Positions 42,790 to 51,929 of a stretch of 64,000 nt of DNA are shown piece after piece. Both the position numbers and the translations under genes were made by a program. The stretch covers positions 1 through 64,000 of the forward strand of contig NZ_JARXZC010000011.1 in the NCBI RefSeq assembly GCF_029894335.1. Direction: 5' to 3'. The notes beneath the pieces are model-generated. The model made no database searches. It worked only from the letters and a program-made list of their open reading frames with translations, and had not been told where the DNA came from. Every line of letters begins with the position of its first letter. The stretch's first letter is position 1. This DNA comes from Kitasatospora sp. MAP5-34. GTDB taxonomy: Bacteria; Actinomycetota; Actinomycetes; Streptomycetales; Streptomycetaceae.

Positions 42790-43584
42790 TCAGGGGCGCC
42801 GACCCCAGGCGGAGATCAAGGGCGCGGTGGCGAGGTCGAGGTGGCCGGCGGCGACGTTGGTGAGGTGTTCCTCGATCTCGGCCTCCGTGGCCAGGCCCTG
42901 CGCGAGGAGTTCGGTGCGCAGCTGCCGGACGGTCGCGGCCTCCAGCGTGCGGCAGGCCGGGGAGGTGAGCGGGAAGAACGCGTCGGCCTGGACATCCAGC
43001 AGCTGCGCCTCGCGCAGCAGCCGGGGCAGGGTCCGGCCGTAGCCGAGATCGGCGCCCCGCTGGGCGAGCAGCGTGCGGAATCCGGCGCGGAGGCGGTTGG
43101 CGAGCCGTTCGGCGGGTCCGTGCTCGTCCGGGGCGCTGAGTGGTTGGAGCGCGGGGTCGGCGTCCTCCAGGAGCAGCCAGCCGCCCGGCCGCAGGGCGCT
43201 GACCAGATTCCGCAGCGCGGCGGCGCGGTCGGTCACGTGCACCAGGACCAGGCGGGCGTGCACGAGATCGAACGGACCGGCGGGCGGCACGTCCGCCGCC
43301 ACGTCGTGGCGGGCCGTCTCGACCAGGGGTGCGATCACGCCGTCCAGCCAGCGGGTGTCCAGATCGGTGGCGAGCACCCGTCCGGTCGGCCCGACCCGTT
43401 CGGCCAGCCCGTTCGGGACGGACGGCCCGCCCGCGCCGACCTCCCAGCAGGACCAGCCCGCGCCGACCCCGAGCTGGTCGAGGTGCCGGAACGTCACCGG
43501 GTCGAACAGGGTGGAGATCGCGCCGAAGCGCTGCCCTGCTTCGTCCTGCTGGTTGTCGAGGAGGTAACGCGGGTCCGTGGCCAT
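42790..43584 (-). CDS. Class I SAM-dependent methyltransferase
   Basis: A 264-residue Rossmann-fold methyltransferase. The SAM motif I is WEVGAGGPSVPNGLAE, motif II VLATDLDTRWLDG, and motif IV DLVHARLVLVHV. Substrate is unknown. The fold and length resemble small-molecule methyltransferases of secondary metabolism or quinone synthesis. ATG 43584 is preferred over GTG 43599, which would add five residues without a better ribosome site. It converges on the SBP56 gene with a 16-bp gap and is divergent from the large phosphatase gene. Confidence 0.85.
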   Translation of the reverse strand: MATDPRYLLDNQQDEAGQRFGAISTLFDPVTFRHLDQLGVGAGWSCWEVGAGGPSVPNGLAERVGPTGRVLATDLDTRWLDGVIAPLVETARHDVAADVPPAGPFDLVHARLVLVHVTDRAAALRNLVSALRPGGWLLLEDADPALQPLSAPDEHGPAERLANRLRAGFRTLLAQRGADLGYGRTLPRLLREAQLLDVQADAFFPLTSPACRTLEAATVRQLRTELLAQGLATEAEIEEHLTNVAAGHLDLATAPLISAWGRRP

Positions 43585-43790
43585 GGGTAGATCCTGCACC
43601 CGGACGGATGTCGCGCACGCACCGGGTGCGGCAGGCCCGCGCGGGCGGGGGGGGTGAAGCGGTCAGGTGGAATTGCTCACCGACCCGCCGGGGCGAGGAG
43701 TCGCCGTGGTGCGTGGGGCCGTGCAGTCTGGTGGGAGCCGGATTCGCCCGGCCGCGACCGGGAAGGTACCTGGCAGGTGATGTCCTGACC

Positions 43791-46349
43791 ATGCACGGAA
43801 TCGAGAGGTCCGACCACGACGGTGCCGGCCGCGAGGTGGCGGCCGGTGCCGCTTCGTCGCGTCTGGAAGGGCAGCCGCTGGAAGGACAGCCGCTGGGAGG
43901 ACAGCCCTTGGAGGGGCAGTCGGTGGACGTCCAGTCGCTCGAAGGGCACCGCCTGGAGGGGCACCGCCTGGTGCCGCTGGCGACGGGACTGGTCGACGGC
44001 GAAGGCAGGATCCTGCACTGGAGTGAGGACGCCGAGGCCCTGACCGGTTACAGCGCCGCCGAGGCCGTCGGCACCCGGGTGGCGAAGCTGTTGGTACCCG
44101 AGCCGGAGCGGCCCGAGGTGCTGAAGCTGTTCGGGCGGATCATGGCGGGAAAGCCGTGGTCCGGGGTCTTCGCCGTCCGGCACCGGGACGGGCACCGGGT
44201 GGAGCTGGAGTTCCGGAGCTACCCGATCGCCGGCCCGGCCGGTGCGCGGCTGGTCCTCGGCACCGCCTCCGACGTGCGGGCACTGCGCGACGTGGAGGGG
44301 GATCTCGCCGTCCTGAACGGCTTCTTCACCCAGTCGCCGATCGGGATGGCGGTCTACGACACCGAGCTGCGCTACGTCCGGCTGAACAACGCCCTCGCCC
44401 GGATCAACGGCATCCCCGTCGCCGACCACCTCGGCCGCCGGATCAGCGCCGTGCTGCCCGGCATCAACAGCGCCGAGATCGAGGCGGTGATGCGGCAGGT
44501 ACTGGCCACCGGCCGACCGGTCATGGACGCCCGCTCGCACGGCCGGACTCCGGGCGACCCGCGCCGGGACCGGGCCTGGTCGGCCTCGTACTTCCGGCTG
44601 GAGGACCCGAGCGGCCGGGTGCTCGGCGTCAGCTCCTCGATCATCGACGTCTCCGAACGCTTCCAGGCGGATGCCCGCGCCGCCCGCGCGCAGGAACGGC
44701 TCGCCCTGCTGGCCGAGGCGACCGCTGCCATCGGCACCACCCTGGACCTGCAGCGCACCGCCGAGGAGCTGATCGAGGCGGTCGTCCCGCGCTTCGCCGA
44801 CTTCGCGACCGTCGATCTGCTGGAGCCGGTGCTGCGCGGCGAGGAGCCCGCCGAACTCGCGCCCGACCGAGGGGTCAAGCTGCGCGCGGTGGCGGTCGGC
44901 GAGGCTTACGAGGCGGGGCTGACGACGACCGCCGACGCGGTGGGGGAGACCTCCGAGTACGACTCGCGGCGGGTCTACACCGAGTGCCTGCGCAGCGGGC
45001 GTCCGCTGCTGCGGCCGCACGTGGACCGGACCATCCTCTCGGGTCTGCTCGCCGACGAGGAGCGGGTGGGGCCGGGGATCGAGGCCGGGATCCACTCCTA
45101 CCTGATGGTGCCGATCCTGGCGCGCGGCATGGTGCTGGGCGGCGCGGAGTTCGTCCGGACCCGGAACCCCGACGCGTTCAACGCGGCGGACGTGGCGCTC
45201 GCCGAGGAGCTGGTGGCCCGCGCGGCGATCGCGCTGGACAACGCGCGGCTCTACCGGCGCGAGCGGGAGACCGCGCTGACCCTGCAACGCAGCCTGCTGC
45301 CGCAGGAGATCCACCGGACCCTCGGCCTGGAGATCGCCTACCGCTACCTGCCCAGCAGCGTGGTCAGCGAGGTCGGCGGCGACTGGTTCGACGTGGTGCC
45401 GCTCTCCTGCGGGCGGGTGGCGCTGGTGGTCGGCGACGTGATGGGCCACGGCATCCGGGCCGCCGCCACGATGGGACAGCTGCGGACGGTCGCCCGGACC
45501 CTGGCGACCCTGGACATGCCGCCCGAGCAGGTGCTGACCCGGCTGGACGAGACGGCGATGGGCATCGGCGAGGGACAGTTCGCGACCTGCATCTGCGCGG
45601 TGTACGACCCGGTCGACCGGACCTGTACGGTCGCCGCCGCCGGGCACCTGCCGCCGGTCTGGGTCGCCCCCGACGGCACCTCGCGGACGGTGGACATCCC
45701 GCCGGGCGTCCCGCTCGGGGTCGGCGGGGTCGCGTTCGAGAGCACCGAGTTCACCCTCCCTGAGGGCGGGATGGTGGTGCTCTACACCGACGGCCTGATC
45801 GAGCGCCGGGGCCGCGACCTCGACCACGGCATCGACCTGCTCCGCCGCACCCTCTCGGGCGCCACCCGGACGCTGGAGGAGAACTGTGACGCGGTGCTCG
45901 CCGAGCTGGTGACCGACGGCACCGAGGACGACATCGCCATGATCATGGCGCGGGCACTGCCCGTCCCCGAGGACCGGATCGCCACCCTCCCGCTCAACGG
46001 CGACGGCCCGCTGCCCGGCCTGGCCCGCAGGTTCACCCGGGCCACCCTGGCCGCGTGGGGCCTGTCCGGGCTCTCGGACTTCGCCGAGCTGATGGTCAGT
46101 GAGCTGGTCACCAACGCCCTGCTGCACGCGGAGGCGCCGCGCCGGCTGCGCCTGTTCCGCGACCGGACCCTGACCGTCGAGGTCGCCGACTCGGGCGGCC
46201 AGGCACCCCGGCTGCGCCCCTCGGCCGAACAGGACGAGGGCGGCCGGGGCATGCACCTGGTGAGCGAACTGGCCCACCGCTGGGGCGCGAGACCGACCAA
46301 GCACGGCAAGGTGGTCTGGGCGGAGCTGGAACTCCCACTCGGCCGCTGA
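43791..46349 (+). CDS. PAS-PAS-GAF-SpoIIE phosphatase with HATPase kinase-like tail
   Basis: An 852-residue signalling protein. An N-terminal repeat tract (residues 25-59) is followed by a PAS domain (GEGRILHWSEDAEALTGYS), a second PAS (LNGFFTQSPIGMAVYD), a GAF domain (about 310-490), a SpoIIE PP2C phosphatase (VGGDWFDVVPL, VGDVMGHGIRAA, LYTDGLIERRG) and an anti-sigma-type HATPase (SELVTNALLHA, DSGGQAPRL, DEGGRGMHLV). It probably switches partner sigma-regulatory proteins between phosphorylated and free states after sensing small ligands or redox. Such multi-domain proteins are a streptomycete speciality. ATG 43791 is chosen; the long frame upstream has no domain signal. Confidence 0.88.
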   Translation: MHGIERSDHDGAGREVAAGAASSRLEGQPLEGQPLGGQPLEGQSVDVQSLEGHRLEGHRLVPLATGLVDGEGRILHWSEDAEALTGYSAAEAVGTRVAKLLVPEPERPEVLKLFGRIMAGKPWSGVFAVRHRDGHRVELEFRSYPIAGPAGARLVLGTASDVRALRDVEGDLAVLNGFFTQSPIGMAVYDTELRYVRLNNALARINGIPVADHLGRRISAVLPGINSAEIEAVMRQVLATGRPVMDARSHGRTPGDPRRDRAWSASYFRLEDPSGRVLGVSSSIIDVSERFQADARAARAQERLALLAEATAAIGTTLDLQRTAEELIEAVVPRFADFATVDLLEPVLRGEEPAELAPDRGVKLRAVAVGEAYEAGLTTTADAVGETSEYDSRRVYTECLRSGRPLLRPHVDRTILSGLLADEERVGPGIEAGIHSYLMVPILARGMVLGGAEFVRTRNPDAFNAADVALAEELVARAAIALDNARLYRRERETALTLQRSLLPQEIHRTLGLEIAYRYLPSSVVSEVGGDWFDVVPLSCGRVALVVGDVMGHGIRAAATMGQLRTVARTLATLDMPPEQVLTRLDETAMGIGEGQFATCICAVYDPVDRTCTVAAAGHLPPVWVAPDGTSRTVDIPPGVPLGVGGVAFESTEFTLPEGGMVVLYTDGLIERRGRDLDHGIDLLRRTLSGATRTLEENCDAVLAELVTDGTEDDIAMIMARALPVPEDRIATLPLNGDGPLPGLARRFTRATLAAWGLSGLSDFAELMVSELVTNALLHAEAPRRLRLFRDRTLTVEVADSGGQAPRLRPSAEQDEGGRGMHLVSELAHRWGARPTKHGKVVWAELELPLGR
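43863..43967 (+). repeat. Seven 15-bp coding repeats (LEGQP-type)
   Basis: Seven 5-residue units (LEGQP, LEGQP, LGGQP, LEGQS, VDVQS, LEGHR, LEGHR) lie between the N-terminus and the first PAS domain of the phosphatase. Period 15 keeps the frame, so the linker can change length freely. The tract is likely a flexible tether. Confidence 0.85.
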
Positions 46350-46384
46350 GGTGTCAGCTACAACGAGGCCCCCGCAGGCGCGGC

Positions 46385-47911
46385 CTAGCGGCTGCGCCGC
46401 AGCAGGTACCAGGCCGACGCCGCAGAGGCGAACAGCAGCGCCGCCGCGAGGACGGCCGCGACGTTCATGCCGTGCACGAAGGCGTGCTTCGCACCGGCCA
46501 GCAGCGGGTCACCGAGCTGGGACGGGAGCGTACGGGCGGCCTCGACGGCGCCGCCGATCGACTCCTGGGCGCGGTCGGCGACGGCCGGGTCGGTCCCGGC
46601 GGGGACGGTCAGCGAACCGGCGTAGATCGCGGTGACCACCGAGCCGACCAGCGCGATGCCGAGGGCGGTGCCGAGTTCGTACGCCGTCTCCGACACCGCC
46701 GACGCGGCGCCGGCCTTGTCGGCGGGGGCGGCGGCGAGGACCAGGTCGGCGGAGAGCGTGTAGACCACGCCCTCGGCGGTGCCGACGGCCAGGAAGGCGA
46801 CACCGAGCAGCAGGTACCCGCTGTCCTGGTGGACCCAGCCGAGCAGGGCGATACCGACACCCATCGTCAGCAGGCCACCGGTCAGGGTGACCCGGGCACC
46901 GGTGCGCCGCGCCAGCTGCGCCGTCAGCAGCCCGCCGACCACGGCGCCGACGAAGGCCGGCATCTCGGCGATCCCGGCGGCGAGCGGTGAGTAGCCGCGG
47001 ACCAGCTGCAGGTACTGGGACATGAAGAACACCACGCCGGAGAGCCCGATCAGGGCGGTGAGCGAGCCGAGCGCAGCGGCCGTGAAGCGCGGGTTGCGGA
47101 ACAGCCGGACGTCCAGCAGTGGGGCCGGCAGGCTCAGCTGGCGGCGGACGAAGGTGGTCAGGGCGGCGACGCCGATGACGAACGCGACCGGCACGTACCA
47201 GTGCGCGAGGCCGAAGCCGTTGGCGGCGGCCTCCTTGATCGCGTAGACCACGCCGGTCACCCCGGCCATCGACAGGGCCACGCTGCGCACGTCCCAGCTG
47301 CCGGGCTTCGGGTCCCTGGACTCGGGCAGCAGCCAGGCGCCGAGCACGAGCAGCAGGGCGAGCACCGGCAGGTTGAGCAGGAAGACCGAGCCCCACCAGA
47401 AGTGCTCCAGCAGCACCCCGCCCACCAGCGGGCCGAGGGCGGCGCCGGCGGTGGCGCCCGCGCCCCAGATGCCGATGGCGGTGGCCCGCTCGCGGTCGTC
47501 GGGGAAGAGGCTGCGGATCAGCGAGAGGGTGGACGGCATGATCGTCGCACCGGCGACGCCGAGCAGCGCGCGCGCCATGATCAACCAGCCCGGGCCGGGT
47601 GCGTACGCGGCCAGCAGGGAGGCGGCGCCGAACGCGGAGGAGCCGATCAGCAGCAGCTTCTTGCGGCCGATCCGGTCGCTGAGGGCGCCCATGCTGACCA
47701 GGAGCCCGGCCAGTACGAAGGAGTAGCTGTCACCGATCCAGAGCAGCTGGGTGCCGCTGGGGTGCAGGGTCTCGCTGATGGAGGGGATGGCGAGGGAGAG
47801 GACGGTCGCGTCGATGGCGACCAGGCTCACCGCCAGGACCAGGACGGCGAGACCGAGCCAGCGGCGGGGGTCGGCGGCAGTGGCGGGGCGGGCGGTGACG
47901 GCGGTGCTCAT
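46385..47911 (-). CDS. MFS drug/proton antiporter, DHA2 (14-helix) family
   Basis: A 508-residue transporter with about fourteen membrane helices, as in EmrB/QacA-type exporters. LAVSLVAIDATVLSLAIPSI in helix 1 holds the DHA2 Asp, and GALSDRIGRKKLLLIG is the loop 2-3 motif A. Antiport motif C is seen in GAGATAGAALGPLVGG. Export of hydrophobic cations, antibiotics or dyes is expected. It overlaps the upstream TetR gene by four bases (ATGA), forming a regulator-pump operon read from the operator at 48481-48500. Confidence 0.92.
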   Translation of the reverse strand: MSTAVTARPATAADPRRWLGLAVLVLAVSLVAIDATVLSLAIPSISETLHPSGTQLLWIGDSYSFVLAGLLVSMGALSDRIGRKKLLLIGSSAFGAASLLAAYAPGPGWLIMARALLGVAGATIMPSTLSLIRSLFPDDRERATAIGIWGAGATAGAALGPLVGGVLLEHFWWGSVFLLNLPVLALLLVLGAWLLPESRDPKPGSWDVRSVALSMAGVTGVVYAIKEAAANGFGLAHWYVPVAFVIGVAALTTFVRRQLSLPAPLLDVRLFRNPRFTAAALGSLTALIGLSGVVFFMSQYLQLVRGYSPLAAGIAEMPAFVGAVVGGLLTAQLARRTGARVTLTGGLLTMGVGIALLGWVHQDSGYLLLGVAFLAVGTAEGVVYTLSADLVLAAAPADKAGAASAVSETAYELGTALGIALVGSVVTAIYAGSLTVPAGTDPAVADRAQESIGGAVEAARTLPSQLGDPLLAGAKHAFVHGMNVAAVLAAALLFASAASAWYLLRRSR

Positions 47912-48462
47912 GGTTGGTCGGGGCTCCTGAGGGCGCCGCCGAGGAAGAGTTCGGCGAGCGAGTAGGCACTGTCACGCGGGGCGAGGCGGCCGTCCTGGAC
48001 GGCCCAGCCGACACCGGCGACGAGGTCGAAGAAGGCTTCGCTCAGCCAGCCGGCGGAGAGCTCGATCCGGAACACGCCCTGTTGCTGGCCACGGAGGAAG
48101 AGCGCGCGGACCCTGGCGTCCTGGATCTCCCAGAGCTCGTTGATCTCGGGGTCGTCGTAGAGCTGGTTCTCGCCGGCCAGGAAGGCGCAGAGCGCGGCGT
48201 CCGGTACGAGCGCGTCGACCAGACGGCGCAGGGCGGCCTGGGCGTCGCCGGAATCGATCTCGGCGGTGTCGAGCGCGGCGGCGAACCTGCGCAGGCCGGT
48301 GGCGCCGACCTCGCGGATCAGGGCCTCGCGGCCCGGGAAGATCCGGTGCAGGGTGGCGCGGCTGATCCCCGCCGCGCGGGCGATCTCGTCCAGATGGGCG
48401 GTCGGGCGGCGGGAGAGCACGCCCACAGCGGCCTCGAGGACGGAGTCGCGGTCAGTAGCCAT
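47908..48462 (-). CDS. TetR/AcrR-family repressor of the MFS pump
   Basis: A 184-residue TetR regulator. The HTH spans DSVLEAAVGVLSRRPTAHLD and IARAAGISRATLHRIFPGRE, followed by an all-helical ligand domain. It is the first gene of a two-gene operon with the pump and overlaps it by four bases, a typical autoregulated efflux unit. An inverted repeat 19 bases ahead of its start is the likely binding site. Inducer unknown; often the pump substrate. Confidence 0.9.
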   Translation of the reverse strand: MATDRDSVLEAAVGVLSRRPTAHLDEIARAAGISRATLHRIFPGREALIREVGATGLRRFAAALDTAEIDSGDAQAALRRLVDALVPDAALCAFLAGENQLYDDPEINELWEIQDARVRALFLRGQQQGVFRIELSAGWLSEAFFDLVAGVGWAVQDGRLAPRDSAYSLAELFLGGALRSPDQP

Positions 48463-48480
48463 GCGGCAAGTGTAGATCAG

Positions 48481-48500
48481 ATGAGACGTTGATGTCTCAT
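48481..48500. promoter_or_regulatory. Probable TetR operator (ATGAGAC-N6-GTCTCAT)
   Basis: ATGAGAC and GTCTCAT are exact inverted arms of seven bases with a six-base spacer, just upstream of the TetR start at 48462. Position and size fit autorepression. Confidence 0.7.
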
Positions 48501-48589
48501 TCTTTTCTTCGATGCCTCAGCTGGGACATTCGGCGGTGGCCTGTTGACAGCCTCTGTCACCGGTTCGAGGGCCTTCAGGGCAGCAAAAA

Positions 48590-48616
48590 GCCGGGGACGA
48601 CGGTGTCGTCCCCGGC
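48590..48616 (-). terminator. Intrinsic terminator of the sepF-like gene
   Basis: GCCGGGGACGAC and GTCGTCCCCGGC make a perfect 12-bp stem with a three-base loop. On the minus strand TTTTT follows at once. It starts 14 bases after the sepF-like stop. This is the most canonical Rho-independent terminator in the window. Confidence 0.9.
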
Positions 48617-48629
48617 TCGCGGCTGCTGC

Positions 48630-49022
48630 TCAGCTCTGGTTGTAGAAGCCCGTCTCGTCGAGCGGCCGGTCGATGACCATCACCTCGACGTCGGCCGGGG
48701 TGAGCAGGAAGACCCGGCGGGCGATCCGCTCGATCCCGCCGCAGGTGCCGAAGATCAGCCCGGACGCGAAGTCGACCATCCGCTTGGCCTCGGCGCCGGT
48801 CATCTCGGTGAGGTCCATGACGACCGGGGTGCCGGAGCGGACGTGCTCGCCGACCGTGCGGGCCGCTTCGAAGCCGGTGGGCTTCAGGGAGGCGATCTTC
48901 GTGAGGGCCGGGATCGTCGGTGCCGATGCCTGCGTCGCCCACGGATCGTCCGGCACTGCGGCCGGGTAGTTTCCGGAGGGCATCAGCCACCCGTTGTGGT
49001 GCTCGTCGCGAAGTGCTCCCAT
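48630..49022 (-). CDS. SepF-like cell division protein
   Basis: A 130-residue protein whose C-terminal 85 residues form a SepF domain: VVMDLTEMTGAEAKRMVDFA, SGLIFGTCGGIERIARRVF and LLTPADVEVMV. SepF binds FtsZ and the membrane. Streptomycetes carry SepF and shorter SepF-like (Sfl) paralogues that tune Z-ring growth and septation. No ftsZ, divIVA or yggS-type gene is adjacent, so this is likely one of the orphan Sfl paralogues rather than the division-cluster SepF. The N-terminus lacks an evident amphipathic membrane helix. GGGAGG precedes ATG 49022. Confidence 0.85.
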   Translation of the reverse strand: MGALRDEHHNGWLMPSGNYPAAVPDDPWATQASAPTIPALTKIASLKPTGFEAARTVGEHVRSGTPVVMDLTEMTGAEAKRMVDFASGLIFGTCGGIERIARRVFLLTPADVEVMVIDRPLDETGFYNQS

Positions 49023-49291
49023 GCCGCGCCTCCCTGCTTCGTCCCGTACTCGTCCCCCGGGTGTCCGCGCCCTTCTGACGCGCCATCCACTCGTCGGAAC
49101 TGTCCGAGTATCGCATTGATCATCGCTTCGGTGCCCGCTCGCGACCGCCGTACGGGGTGTGGCGAGCAGGAAGTCCGGGGGTACCCGGCTACCTTTTGCG
49201 ACGCCGCAGGCCGATGGAAGGTTGCGCGCGTAGACCTTATCGGCGCACATCCGGGAGTAGTTGACGATTAGTCAACAGTCGCGTAACGGAT

Positions 49292-49801
49292 TCACTCCCC
49301 GGTGACGCCGTCGATGGTTTCCCGGAGCAGATCGGCGTGTCCGTTGTGGCGCGCGTACTCCTCGATCATGTGAACCAGGATCCAGCGCAGCGTCACCTCC
49401 TTGCCCCGGGCGGGCTTCTTGGCCACCGTCTCCAGCGGCAGACCCTCGGCCGCCTTCCGCGCCAGCGCGATCTGGGCCTGCCAGGTGCTGAAGGCCTCGG
49501 CCACCTCCGCGGTGTCGACCCCGTTGAAGTCGGCGTCCTCGTCGGCCTCCGACCAGTAGATCGCGGCGGCGTCCTCACCGGCGAGGCGGCTGACGAACCA
49601 GGCCTGCTCCACCTCGGCCATGTGCCGGACCAGCCCGAGCAGTGAGAGCGCGGAGGGCGCGACGGCGCGCGTCCGCAGCTGCTCGTCCGTCAGCCCCTCG
49701 CACTTGAGGGCCAGCGTGGCGCGGTGGAAGTCGAGCCACGCCGTCAGCATGGTCGTCTCGTCGGCGGCGATGGGGGGATCGATGCGCTCTGTTGTCGTCA
49801 T
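49292..49801 (-). CDS. DinB-superfamily (DUF664-like) metalloprotein
   Basis: A 169-residue four-helix-bundle protein. The DinB metal-site histidines are visible in LLGLVRHMAEVEQAWF and the paired HMIEEYARHNGHADLL. Actinobacterial members are often thiol (mycothiol)-dependent transferases or of unknown activity; the substrate cannot be told here. ATG 49801 is preferred over 49810 because the family begins near MTTTERIDPP. It is a single gene, in the same direction as the sepF-like gene but 269 bp away. Confidence 0.82.
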   Translation of the reverse strand: MTTTERIDPPIAADETTMLTAWLDFHRATLALKCEGLTDEQLRTRAVAPSALSLLGLVRHMAEVEQAWFVSRLAGEDAAAIYWSEADEDADFNGVDTAEVAEAFSTWQAQIALARKAAEGLPLETVAKKPARGKEVTLRWILVHMIEEYARHNGHADLLRETIDGVTGE

Positions 49802-49880
49802 ACCGGCCATCTTGGCCCAGGGCGGCGACCGGCGGTACCGAATTCTTGGCGCAGCGTCAGCGGCGGCGCCGGCGAAGGTT

Positions 49881-51311
49881 TCAGGGGTGATAGGGGAGCT
49901 GCGGGACGTCGAAGCAGGTGGTGTTCATGTCCGTGACCTGGGTCGTCCAGCCGCCGTGGCCGCCGAAGGCCGAGTCCTGCCAGCGCGCGGCGTCCAGACA
50001 GGCGCGGGTGGGGCCGTTCGGCTGCGGGGCGGGGGTGAAGGAGGCGGGCAGGATGAGGCCGTGGGCGTCGTACGGCTGCGCGCGGTTCATGAACCGCTCG
50101 ACGCAGGCCCGGGTCAGGGCCGTCCCGCAGGAGTCCATCGCGTCGGTCAGCCACTGGGCGCCGGCCCAGCCCTCCAGCTCCCAGGCGGACAGCAGGCTCT
50201 CGCGCTCCGGGTACCAGCGCGTCATGGCGTCCCGGAACTCCTTGACGGCGGGAAAGCCGACGTCCTCGTAGTTGCGGCTGGACGAGGTGGACCAGAGCGC
50301 GTTCCGGCAGCCGGGCGAGGACTGGTAGTCGGTACGGACGGCCTCCGACCAGTTCTGCACGTTGGTCACCTTGGCGGTCAGCCGCACCCCGGCGGCGTCC
50401 AGCGCCTGGCAGAGCGCCGAGTTGCCCCGGCTGTCCATGGCGTCGAAGACCAGCTGCGAGCCGTCGGCCTTCATGGCCGCCGCGACCGCCTGGAAGCCCG
50501 GCAGCGCGAAGTCGACGCTCTGGGACAGGACCCGGTAGCCCTCCGCCTCCAGGCCCTGCGTCAGCTGCGCCGCGTACCGGGCGGAGTCGGCCTGGTTGTA
50601 GGCGACCACCGCCGCGTTCCGCGCGCCGAGCCGCTCCTTGAAGAACCGGAAGACCTCGGTGCTCTGGTAGAGCGTGCCGTTCCAGCCCACCGTGCGGCCG
50701 TCGCGCGGCGCGTTGCTGCCGTAGATGCCGTAGAGGTGCGGCCAGCGGTCGTACGCCGTGCCGATCGGCTGGCCGCCCACGTCCGGGACGTCCTTGCCGC
50801 TGACGTACGGCGCGCCCGCGTAGTCCAGCACACTGCCGGAGGCGAACGCGAACACCTGGTCGTGGTCGATCAGCTGGTGGACGCAGTCCTGGTTGCCGAT
50901 CCCGCTGCCACCGTCGTCGCAGGTCAGGACCTTGACGGTACGTCCGTGCAGGCCGCCCCGGTCGTTCAGCGAGCGGAAGAAGGCCTGCGCGCCGTAGAGC
51001 GGGCCGCTGAAGGTCTCGCTGCCGACCGGACTGGTCCGGGAGGTGACGATGCCGATCCGGATCTCGGTGGGCGTGACCCCGGTGTCGGTAGCGCCGCCGT
51101 TCCCGGGTGAGGCGGGCGAGGCGGTGGGGCCGGCGGGCCGGGTGGCGAAGGCGCTCTCCGGCAGGCGGCTGCCGCAGCCGGCGAGCAGCACGGTGCCGGC
51201 CAGCAGGAGGGCGGCGGAACTTCCCGGGCGCCTTCGGCCATCCGGAGGACAACGGCCCGGCCGCCCGCGCGGTGTCGCGCGGGCGGCCGGGCCCGATGGG
51301 TTCAGGCGCAT
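49881..51311 (-). CDS. Branched-chain amino-acid-type ABC substrate-binding lipoprotein
   Basis: A 476-residue periplasmic-binding-type lipoprotein. After an Arg-rich start comes a hydrophobic segment ending in the lipobox LLAG-C (Cys46). The type I binding fold (Leu/Ile/Val-binding protein family) follows, starting EIRIGIVTSRTSPVGSETFS. Extra cysteines (CDDGG, DCVHQL, SPGC, DSCG, TRAC, TTC) suggest several disulphides. It is the likely receptor for the divergent LivHM-G-F system at 52.7-56.3 kb, on the far side of the lipoprotein gene with which it is co-directional (six-base gap). The ligand is not certain; amides, urea and amino acids are all used by relatives. Confidence 0.85.
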   Translation of the reverse strand: MRLNPSGPAARATPRGRPGRCPPDGRRRPGSSAALLLAGTVLLAGCGSRLPESAFATRPAGPTASPASPGNGGATDTGVTPTEIRIGIVTSRTSPVGSETFSGPLYGAQAFFRSLNDRGGLHGRTVKVLTCDDGGSGIGNQDCVHQLIDHDQVFAFASGSVLDYAGAPYVSGKDVPDVGGQPIGTAYDRWPHLYGIYGSNAPRDGRTVGWNGTLYQSTEVFRFFKERLGARNAAVVAYNQADSARYAAQLTQGLEAEGYRVLSQSVDFALPGFQAVAAAMKADGSQLVFDAMDSRGNSALCQALDAAGVRLTAKVTNVQNWSEAVRTDYQSSPGCRNALWSTSSSRNYEDVGFPAVKEFRDAMTRWYPERESLLSAWELEGWAGAQWLTDAMDSCGTALTRACVERFMNRAQPYDAHGLILPASFTPAPQPNGPTRACLDAARWQDSAFGGHGGWTTQVTDMNTTCFDVPQLPYHP

Positions 51312-51317
51312 CCCGGG

Positions 51318-51929
51318 TCAGGCGCAGCCGGGGAGGCCGGTGTTCCCGCTCTGGGTGACCAGACCGCACAGGGTCGAGCGGGACACCTTCCACGTCCCGT
51401 TGTCGAGGATCGCCGTCCCGGTCGCGGCCGGTTCCACCACGTTGCCCTGGAGGGAGAGCGCGTACGTGACGGTGGCGTTGGTGGGCGAGGTGAAGGCGAC
51501 GTTGTTCACCTGCGCCTTGACCTGGCCGACCCTCGGGTCCTGGGCGAAGCCCTGGAGCAGGGGCATCAGCTGGTCGCCGTTCTCCAGCAGGGCGGCCTTG
51601 GCCGTCAGGGGGGTGGCCGGGTCGAAGAACTTCTCCCAGTTCGTCTTGACCGCCGCCGTGGCCGCCACCGGATCGGCGGGGGCGGTCCCGGTCGCGGAGG
51701 CGCCGGCGCTCGCTGAGCTGCTCGCGCCGGTGCTGGTCGAAGCACTGGACGAGGCGCTGGCGGAGGCGCTCGCCGAAGCCGAGGAGGCCGAGGACGTGCT
51801 CTTGCTGCTGCTGCAGGCGGCCGAGGTGGCGGTGAGCAGCAGGACGGCGAGCAGGGCGTTTGCGGCCCGCCGGCGGTTGCGCGGGTGGTGGTCGTGGTGG
51901 GTCCGGCTGTCGCTCTGCGTCGGATGCAT
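51318..51929 (-). CDS. Ser/Ala-rich lipoprotein of unknown function
   Basis: A 203-residue exported protein. A His/Arg-rich n-region, a hydrophobic core and the lipobox TSAAC give a lipid anchor at about Cys38. A 60-residue Ser/Ala low-complexity tether follows, then a compact domain of about 100 residues (TNWEKFFDPATPLTAKAALL to the C-terminal CGLV...GC pair) resembling NTF2-like or ketosteroid-isomerase-type surface domains. Partner is unknown; the operon with the binding protein suggests an envelope role. GAGGAA precedes ATG 51929. The longer upstream frame to 52088 is rejected because it lacks a site and would hide the signal peptide. Confidence 0.75.
   Translation of the reverse strand: MHPTQSDSRTHHDHHPRNRRRAANALLAVLLLTATSAACSSSKSTSSASSASASASASASSSASTSTGASSSASAGASATGTAPADPVAATAAVKTNWEKFFDPATPLTAKAALLENGDQLMPLLQGFAQDPRVGQVKAQVNNVAFTSPTNATVTYALSLQGNVVEPAATGTAILDNGTWKVSRSTLCGLVTQSGNTGLPGCA

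Noticed and set aside
43329..43790. Longer N-terminus for the PAS-GAF-SpoIIE phosphatase
   Set aside because: The extra 154 codons are an antisense shadow of the methyltransferase gene and its upstream gap.
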